From: Parcubacteria group bacterium
GTDB lineage: Bacteria > Patescibacteriota > Minisyncoccia > Phycocordibacterales > CALRHW01
Assembly (NCBI GenBank): GCA_943359555.1
Contig: CALRHW010000016.1
Coordinates: forward strand, 1 to 11,477
Direction of reading: 5' to 3'
DNA: 11,477 nucleotides
The notes below the pieces were generated by a model. The model saw only the letters and a program-made list of their open reading frames with translations, was not told where the DNA came from and made no database searches. Both the position numbers and the translations under genes were made by a program. This document shows, in pieces, positions 7,213 to 11,477 of this stretch. Within the stretch, counting starts at the first letter, position 1; every line of letters begins with the position of its first letter.

Positions 7213-7848
7213 CAGAGACCTTTTTTTGCTTATTCTGTAAATTATGAATAAAACGAGGATAGTAGAGATGGCGACGAGGAAATAACTTTCTATGTGCGTA
7301 ATCGTGCTTGCGTATTTATAGTAAAAAGAACCCACTTGCCAGCCGATAATGGCTAAAATCGTAGCTCTTACACAAGTTCCTAAAAAGGTATAGATAAAGT
7401 ATTTTTTCAAATCGTAGCGGATAAGACCGTAGAAAGCAGAAATCGCCACACTCGGTATTATGGGAATTGTTCTTAGTAAAAAAAGTGCGAGTTCATCGGT
7501 TTTTTTTGTATCAAATTTATTCTGTAATTTTTCTATGTCATTCCAAGAAAGGCCTAGCCATTTCCCCCACTTTACCAAAATCGGTTTTCCAAAAATATGT
7601 GCGAGTGCGTAAACAAAAAGTGAACCGATAGTAACACCGAGAGATGCTGGTAAAACGACGACAAAAAAAAGTTTTGCGAGTAAAGCGAGAGAGAAAGCAC
7701 CTTTTAGAAAAAAGAAGCCAGATAAAGTAAGAACGAGCGCCGATGGAATCGGCGCTATTATCTCTTCTAAAAAAGAAGCAAGGAAAACTCCCCATGCGCC
7801 AAGTGGTAGTAAAACGCTTTGGATAAATTGGATGGTGGTTTCAATCAT
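7210..7848 (-). CDS. DedA/VTT-family membrane protein
   Basis: A 212-residue polytopic membrane protein of the DedA (SNARE-associated, VTT) family. Members act in membrane homeostasis and some recycle undecaprenyl phosphate or move phospholipids across the membrane. Visible features are the conserved acidic and proline stretch LEEIIAPIPSALVL (27-40), typical of the first re-entrant region, and FLLRTIPIIPS (123-133), equivalent to the family's arginine and proline motif although its second arginine is P132. RATILAIIGWQVG (161-173) lies in a late helix. Hydrophobic segments cover roughly 17-48, 52-83, 120-143, 149-172 and 187-205. It lies 53 bases after secA and 14 bases before the thioredoxin-like gene. 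The start is ATG without a clear ribosome binding site. The substrate cannot be told from sequence. Confidence 0.88.
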   Translation of the reverse strand: MIETTIQFIQSVLLPLGAWGVFLASFLEEIIAPIPSALVLTLSGFFFLKGAFSLALLAKLFFVVVLPASLGVTIGSLFVYALAHIFGKPILVKWGKWLGLSWNDIEKLQNKFDTKKTDELALFLLRTIPIIPSVAISAFYGLIRYDLKKYFIYTFLGTCVRATILAIIGWQVGSFYYKYASTITHIESYFLVAISTILVLFIIYRISKKRSL

Positions 7849-7901
7849 GTTTTTTTCTTGCGCGGATGTTTATATTGACATAGACTCCACTCACTCCAAC
7901 A

Positions 7902-10373
7902 CTATTTCCCATGACACTGTTTATATTTTTTTCCACTACCGCAAGGGCAAGGGTCGTTGCGACCGACTTTTTCGCCGTCGGCGCCTTTTGGGGCGGTGCG
8001 CGCAGCTGCACCGCTTGCCACCTTATTTCCCCCATCACCATCACCGATGATTGATGCTTGTGTGTGAACCTCTTTTAAATTTTTTTGTTCACTAAATACC
8101 ATTTCACTAGAAATATTTGGCAATACTTTTACTATTTCACTCTCTATTGTGGACTCCATTTCTTTGAAAAGTCTCAAACCTTCACGTTTGTATTCCACAA
8201 GCGGATCACGCTGACCATAAGCACGCAAATTTACACTTGAACGCATATAATCCATCATCTCCAAATGTTCAACCCAAAACATGTCTATGGCTTGTAGTAC
8301 TAATCGTCGCACAGCAAGAGCAAAAGCATCGTCAGAGATAATGTTTTTCACTTCTATTCCTTCCGCCAAACTTGTCACATATTCTGCAAGCTCTTCTTTT
8401 GTGCTAAATAAAATCTTGCGACGGCGAGTATATATTATTTTTCGCTGGTAGTTGAGCACATCATCAAATTCAAGTACGTGTTTTCTGGTGTCAAAATTAA
8501 AACCTTCTATTTTTGTCTGTGCAGTTTCAAGTGAGCGAGTAATGAGTCGGTTTTCTATCGGCTCATCTTCAGCCATACCAAGTCTACCCATCATTTTTTT
8601 AATAGTATCTGAAGCAAAAATTCTCATAAGTGAGTCTTCCAACGAAACAAAAAATTGCGTTTCGCCCGGGTCACCTTGGCGTGCTGTGCGTCCTCGTAGC
8701 TGATTGTCTATACGTCGCGCATCGTGACGCTCTGTACCTAGCACAAAAAGTCCATCAAGCGCTTTCACTTCTTCATATTTTTCTACTGTTGTAGGATTGC
8801 CTCCGAGCTTTATATCCACTCCACGCCCTGCCATATTTGTCGCAATAGTCACAGCGCCTTTTTTACCTGCTTGTGAAATGATCTCGCCTTCTTTTTCATG
8901 ATTTTTTGCATTCAAAAGCTGGTGAGGAATTCCCTCTTGACTTAAGAACGCAGAAAGTAATTCGTTTTTTTCAATAGAAACAGTACCGACGAGCACTGGT
9001 CGTCCTAAAGCATAAAGTTCTTTTACTTTTTTTGCCACCGCTTTAAATTTTCCTTGCTCTGTTTGAAAAATAAAATCATTTAAATCTTTTCTTTGTGGAG
9101 CTTTGTGTGTTGGTACAGAAAGTACAGTGAGTCCGTACACTTTATAAAACTCCTCAGATGAAGTCATTGCTGTACCTGTCATACCAGATAGCTTTTTATA
9201 TAGTCTAAAATAGTTTTGAAAAGTAATAGACGCAAAAGTACGAGATTCTTTTTGAATATTTACGCCTTCTTTTGCTTCCACTGCTTGATGGAGACCTTCA
9301 GACCATCTACGTCCGGGCTGAAGTCTGCCAGTAAACTCGTCTACGATAATCACTTCGCCGTCTTTTACTACATATGACTTGTCGCGCGTAAAAAGTGCCT
9401 TCGCTTTTACTGCGGTTTCCAAATGGTGCACATATTTAATTCCCTTTTCTGTATAAATATTTTCACCACCGAGAAGTTTTTCGGCGAAATTGATACCCTC
9501 GTCGGTTAAAGTGATAGCTCGCATTTTTTCATCCACTCCAAAATGTTTATCTTTTTCCATTTTCTCTGCAATCACAGTAAAAGTATTATATAAATCTTCA
9601 GAATCACTCGTCGGTGCAGAAATAATGAGTGGTGTGCGCGCCTCGTCTATTAAAATAGAGTCCACCTCATCTACAACTGCAAAATTGTGTTCACGTTGTC
9701 GTAGACGTGTCGGCTCGTATTCTAGATTGTCACGCAAATAATCAAAACCAAACTCATTGTTTGTTCCATAAGTAATATCTGCGTCGTAAGATTCTTTTCG
9801 TGTAACACTGCGTAAAAATTCATGAACAACTTTAAATCCTCCCACCTCGTCGCGATTTTGATCAAGCTCTGTGTGAAGTGGGTCGTATAAATATGAAGCT
9901 TCGTGGTTGAGCACTCCGACAGAAAGTCCTAGAGTGTTGTAAACTTGTCCCATCCACACACCGTCACGACTGGCGAGATAATCATTTACTGTCACAACAT
10001 GTACGCCCGCAAAAGAAAGTGCATTTAAATATGCAGGAAGGGTGGCGGCAAGACTTTTACCTTCACCTGTGCGCATCTCTGCCACATTACCTTGATGAAG
10101 GATGATTCCTCCCATGAGCTGTTCGTCAAAATGTCGCTGATTGAGAGTGCGCTTTGAAGCCTCACGCACAAGAGCAAAAGCTTCTGGTAAAAGCATATCC
10201 AAAGTCTCGCCTTTTGCATTGCGTTCCTTAAACTCAGCCGTTTTGGCCTTTATCTCATCTAGAGAGAGTTTTTCATAAATAGGCTCAAAAGAGTTGATTT
10301 TATCAACTATTGGACGGAGCGTTTTAATGGCTTTTTCACTTTGTGAGCCAATGATTTTGTCAATTAAAAACAT
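7902..10373 (-). CDS. secA: Preprotein translocase ATPase SecA
   Basis: SecA is the cytoplasmic ATPase that drives proteins through SecYEG. With the start at 10373 the product has 823 residues. It shows Walker A TGEGKS (102-107), DEVDSILIDEARTPLIIS (235-252), the crosslinking and scaffold regions, GTERHDARRIDNQLRGRTARQGDPG (within 546-570, where most SecA proteins read RGRSGRQGD) and a C-terminal zinc motif with C809, C811, C820 and H821. Compared by eye with E. coli SecA, the helical wing segment between QRKIIY (643) and W700 is about 60 residues shorter, while NBD1 has about 28 extra residues near 156-185. The ATG at 10371-10373 gives MFLIDKIIG, the family N-terminus. An upstream in-frame GTG would add 22 unrelated residues and lies within the terminator hairpin, so I reject it. 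It is the first gene of the eight-gene run. Confidence 0.97.
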   Translation of the reverse strand: MFLIDKIIGSQSEKAIKTLRPIVDKINSFEPIYEKLSLDEIKAKTAEFKERNAKGETLDMLLPEAFALVREASKRTLNQRHFDEQLMGGIILHQGNVAEMRTGEGKSLAATLPAYLNALSFAGVHVVTVNDYLASRDGVWMGQVYNTLGLSVGVLNHEASYLYDPLHTELDQNRDEVGGFKVVHEFLRSVTRKESYDADITYGTNNEFGFDYLRDNLEYEPTRLRQREHNFAVVDEVDSILIDEARTPLIISAPTSDSEDLYNTFTVIAEKMEKDKHFGVDEKMRAITLTDEGINFAEKLLGGENIYTEKGIKYVHHLETAVKAKALFTRDKSYVVKDGEVIIVDEFTGRLQPGRRWSEGLHQAVEAKEGVNIQKESRTFASITFQNYFRLYKKLSGMTGTAMTSSEEFYKVYGLTVLSVPTHKAPQRKDLNDFIFQTEQGKFKAVAKKVKELYALGRPVLVGTVSIEKNELLSAFLSQEGIPHQLLNAKNHEKEGEIISQAGKKGAVTIATNMAGRGVDIKLGGNPTTVEKYEEVKALDGLFVLGTERHDARRIDNQLRGRTARQGDPGETQFFVSLEDSLMRIFASDTIKKMMGRLGMAEDEPIENRLITRSLETAQTKIEGFNFDTRKHVLEFDDVLNYQRKIIYTRRRKILFSTKEELAEYVTSLAEGIEVKNIISDDAFALAVRRLVLQAIDMFWVEHLEMMDYMRSSVNLRAYGQRDPLVEYKREGLRLFKEMESTIESEIVKVLPNISSEMVFSEQKNLKEVHTQASIIGDGDGGNKVASGAAARTAPKGADGEKVGRNDPCPCGSGKKYKQCHGK

Positions 10374-10385
10374 ATCTGTGCGGGT

Positions 10386-10394
10386 ATTGTAGCA
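10386..10394 (-). promoter_or_regulatory. Extended -10 promoter for secA
   Basis: TGCTACAAT on the minus strand is an extended -10 (TGn plus TACAAT, 5 of 6 matches). It lies between the hairpin terminator and secA, and ends 12 bases before the secA ATG. Only T-rich sequence without a good -35 lies upstream. Transcription would start about 5 bases before the ATG. Its place just after a terminator makes it a sensible start for the long secA-to-gatB run. Confidence 0.55.
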
Positions 10395-10413
10395 TATTTG
10401 ATGGGTAAAATAA

Positions 10414-10456
10414 AAACAAAAAAATAAAGAGTGTTTCACTCTTTATTTTTTTGTTT
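10414..10456. terminator. Perfect hairpin terminator between the small basic gene and secA
   Basis: Bases 10414-10433 and 10437-10456 are exact reverse complements, 20 of 20, around the 3-base loop TTT. The outer arm halves are A- or T-runs and the inner halves hold the GAGTG/CACTC pairs, so RNA from either strand would end in a hairpin followed by U residues. On the minus strand it lies about 30 bases after the stop of the small basic gene and ahead of the secA promoter. It therefore separates the murB/small-gene transcripts from secA. Confidence 0.88.
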
Positions 10457-10484
10457 ACTTTCCCCTTCGGTCAGAAAGCTAAGA

Positions 10485-10574
10485 CTATTTTCGTCGCTTA
10501 GAAGTTTTTGACTTCTTTGCTTTTTTTACAGTCTTTCCTTTCTTCGCTGGAGATTTTCGTTTTTTTGCTGCCAT
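10485..10574 (-). CDS. Tiny, extremely basic 29-residue protein
   Basis: An ATG frame of 29 codons ending in TAG. Of the 29 residues 13 are lysine and 3 arginine, with no acidic and no aromatic residues. The rest are A, S, T, P, G and V (for example AAKKRKSPAKKGK at 2-14). This composition resembles the lysine/alanine tails of histone H1-like and other nucleic-acid-binding proteins, so binding to DNA or rRNA is a reasonable guess, but no fold or family can be named. It has a candidate promoter (10649-10677) and is followed by a strong terminator, so it looks like a separate single-gene unit between murB and secA. No Shine-Dalgarno is seen. Lysine codons can arise by chance in A-rich sequence, but the mix of AAA and AAG, the CGA arginines and the surrounding signals favour a real gene. 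Confidence 0.6.
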   Translation of the reverse strand: MAAKKRKSPAKKGKTVKKAKKSKTSKRRK

Positions 10575-10739
10575 GATATTTTATTTAAAAAAATTTCTAA
10601 AGTTACTTTGTGCAACGACCTTTTTTCAATGCCAAAGATTACACTTCAATTATCATACATATAGATTTCAAATACAATATTTTTTTGCGACAATGTGGGG
10701 ATAACAATTGTGCGAATTAAAAATAAAAAAAAGAAAAGA
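10575..10739. other. Spacer between murB and the small basic gene
   Basis: This AT-rich 165-base spacer carries the candidate promoter of the small basic gene. Next to murB there is a U-rich stretch on the transcribed strand (10712-10739), followed by an imperfect dyad around 10685-10714 that includes the 8-base palindrome ACAATTGT (10704-10711). The order, T-run before dyad, does not make an intrinsic murB terminator. The dyad could be an operator, but nothing identifies its protein. I see no open frame or RNA gene in it. Confidence 0.5.
10649..10677 (-). promoter_or_regulatory. Candidate promoter for the small basic gene
   Basis: TTGTAT (10672-10677), 17 bases, then GATAAT (10649-10654) on the minus strand give a reasonable sigma-70-type pair. 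The predicted start near 10642 leaves a leader of roughly 68 bases before the ATG at 10574, unlike the short leaders predicted for other genes here. The leader contains no clear Shine-Dalgarno. This is inferred from the match to consensus and from its location. Confidence 0.45.
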
Positions 10740-11477
10740 TTAAAAACCGAGCATTACTATTTCTTCGCTAATATCAATTCCCGTATTTTTTTTCACGCAC
10801 GCTTTCATTTCATCTGCAAGATTTTTAATCTCGCGTGACGTTCCTTCACCAAAATTTACAAGGACGAGAGATTGATTTTGATAAACGCCCACATTTCCTG
10901 CGCGATAACCTTTGAATCCGCAAATATTATCTAAAATCCAAGCGGCTGATATTTTTTTCTGACCGAGAGATGTATCAAAAGAAACAATTAAAGGAAATTT
11001 TTCTTTCAGAGTTTCAAAAACTTCTCCTGACACTATGGGGTTTTTGAAAAAAGACCCAGCTGTCCCATACATATTTAAATCTGGAAGTTTTGCACGACGT
11101 ATTTCAAGCACAGCGTTTCTTACATCGTTTACAGATGGCTGTGCGATGTTATTTTTCGCAAAAAAAGCAGTGAGGTCTTTGTACGAAATATTTGGTTTTG
11201 CATTTTTTTGCAATATACAACCAACTCGTACAATGATATATTTTTTACCTTCAGGATTTTTGAAAATACTGTCTCTATATCCAAAAGCCATATCTTGTAA
11301 ACGTAGAGTTTTCACAACCATTTCCGAAGTATCAAAAACCTCAACTAAAGAAATAGTATCTTTTATTTCACTTCCATAAGCGCCGATATTTTGCACTGGT
11401 GTAGCGCCTACTGTACCCGGAATTCCTGACAGATTTTCAAAACCCGACAAAGCACGCTCAACCGAAAGCCCTACAAC
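10740..11477 (-). CDS. murB: UDP-N-acetylenolpyruvoylglucosamine reductase, 5' end outside the window
   Basis: MurB is the cytoplasmic FAD enzyme that reduces UDP-GlcNAc-enolpyruvate to UDP-MurNAc with NADPH, the second committed step of peptidoglycan synthesis. The visible part is 245 residues, and the frame is open to the window edge. Counting from that edge, it shows SGIPGTVGATPVQNIGAYG (17-35) of the FAD domain, YRDSIF (67-72) with the active-site arginine, GTAGSFFKNP (138-147) with the catalytic serine at 142, and a C-terminal EE (238-239) in the place of the catalytic glutamate. YRDS and SFFKNP are of the E. coli-like (type I) form. An in-frame TTG at 11450 is an internal leucine codon, not the start, because conserved sequence continues upstream of it. 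Roughly 90 N-terminal residues should lie beyond the window, judging by the E. coli length. Confidence 0.95.
   Translation of the reverse strand, partial: VVGLSVERALSGFENLSGIPGTVGATPVQNIGAYGSEIKDTISLVEVFDTSEMVVKTLRLQDMAFGYRDSIFKNPEGKKYIIVRVGCILQKNAKPNISYKDLTAFFAKNNIAQPSVNDVRNAVLEIRRAKLPDLNMYGTAGSFFKNPIVSGEVFETLKEKFPLIVSFDTSLGQKKISAAWILDNICGFKGYRAGNVGVYQNQSLVLVNFGEGTSREIKNLADEMKACVKKNTGIDISEEIVMLGF

Noticed and set aside
7875..7880. Perfect TTGACA on the plus strand
   Set aside because: No -10 hexamer lies at 16-18 bases, and no plus-strand gene follows.
7841..8044. 67-residue minus-strand frame over the secA 3' end
   Set aside because: It overlaps the conserved C-terminal zinc motif of SecA in another frame and has no recognisable features; it is a shadow.
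10374..10439. 22-residue N-terminal extension of SecA from an upstream GTG
   Set aside because: The added residues do not look like SecA, the GTG is inside the terminator hairpin, and a promoter lies between it and the ATG that gives the family's normal N-terminus.
10695..10715. Lac-operator-like sequence (GGATAACAATT followed by GTG)
   Set aside because: An 11-base match to half of lacO, in an AT-rich spacer with no lac-type gene or regulator nearby, is best taken as coincidence.
10685..10739. Intrinsic terminator for murB
   Set aside because: The dyad is imperfect (about 7 of 10 pairs) and the U-rich run comes before it, not after it, on the transcribed strand.
11439..11450. TTG at 11448-11450 as the murB start
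   Set aside because: Conserved MurB sequence (VVGLSVERA) continues in frame upstream to the window edge, so this is an internal leucine codon in a gene cut by the window.
1..11477. tRNA, rRNA, CRISPR array, insertion sequence or phage genes
   Set aside because: Spacers are at most 165 bases and show no cloverleaf, regularly spaced repeats or transposase/integrase frames; apart from the palindrome at 1-129 there is no sign of mobile DNA.

Overview
The window looks like ordinary chromosome from a small-genome bacterium of the Candidate Phyla Radiation (Patescibacteria, most like a Parcubacteria-type lineage). That placement is inference. It rests on the AT-rich sequence, short spacers, compact or trimmed versions of universal proteins (SecA with a shortened helical wing, Obg without a C-terminal extension), a near absence of Shine-Dalgarno sites, and an exported thiol-oxidation pair. 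No rRNA or marker tree is available here to confirm it.

Every convincing gene is on the minus strand. In transcription order (right to left) they are: a 3' fragment of murB (peptidoglycan precursor synthesis); a 29-residue, extremely basic small protein with its own candidate promoter; a perfect hairpin terminator; secA (preprotein export motor); a DedA/VTT membrane protein; a membrane-anchored thioredoxin-fold protein of the kind usually fused to VKOR; a DsbB/BdbC-type quinone-linked thiol oxidase; a P2-type cation (probably Ca2+) ATPase; a MYG1-family metal-dependent hydrolase; the GTPase obg; and gatB of the Glu-tRNA(Gln) amidotransferase. The run ends in a 129-base inverted repeat 3 bases after gatB.

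Between the hairpin before secA and the palindrome after gatB there are eight same-strand genes with gaps of 5 to 53 bases and no obvious internal intrinsic terminator. The run may be read as one long transcript with internal promoters. Promoter-like -10 hexamers lie only 6 to 12 bases before the start codons of secA, the thioredoxin-like gene, MYG1, obg and gatB, which suggests leaderless or near-leaderless messages. Functionally the secA end concerns the envelope (export, disulfide formation, membrane and ion homeostasis) and the gatB end concerns translation and ribosome assembly.

I see no rRNA, tRNA, CRISPR array, transposase, phage gene or defence system, and no clearly new multi-gene system. 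The points most worth a second look are the GC-rich insert inside the 1-129 palindrome, the tiny basic protein, the DsbB plus VKOR-type thioredoxin pairing, the SecA architecture, and the recurring promoter-to-start-codon geometry.
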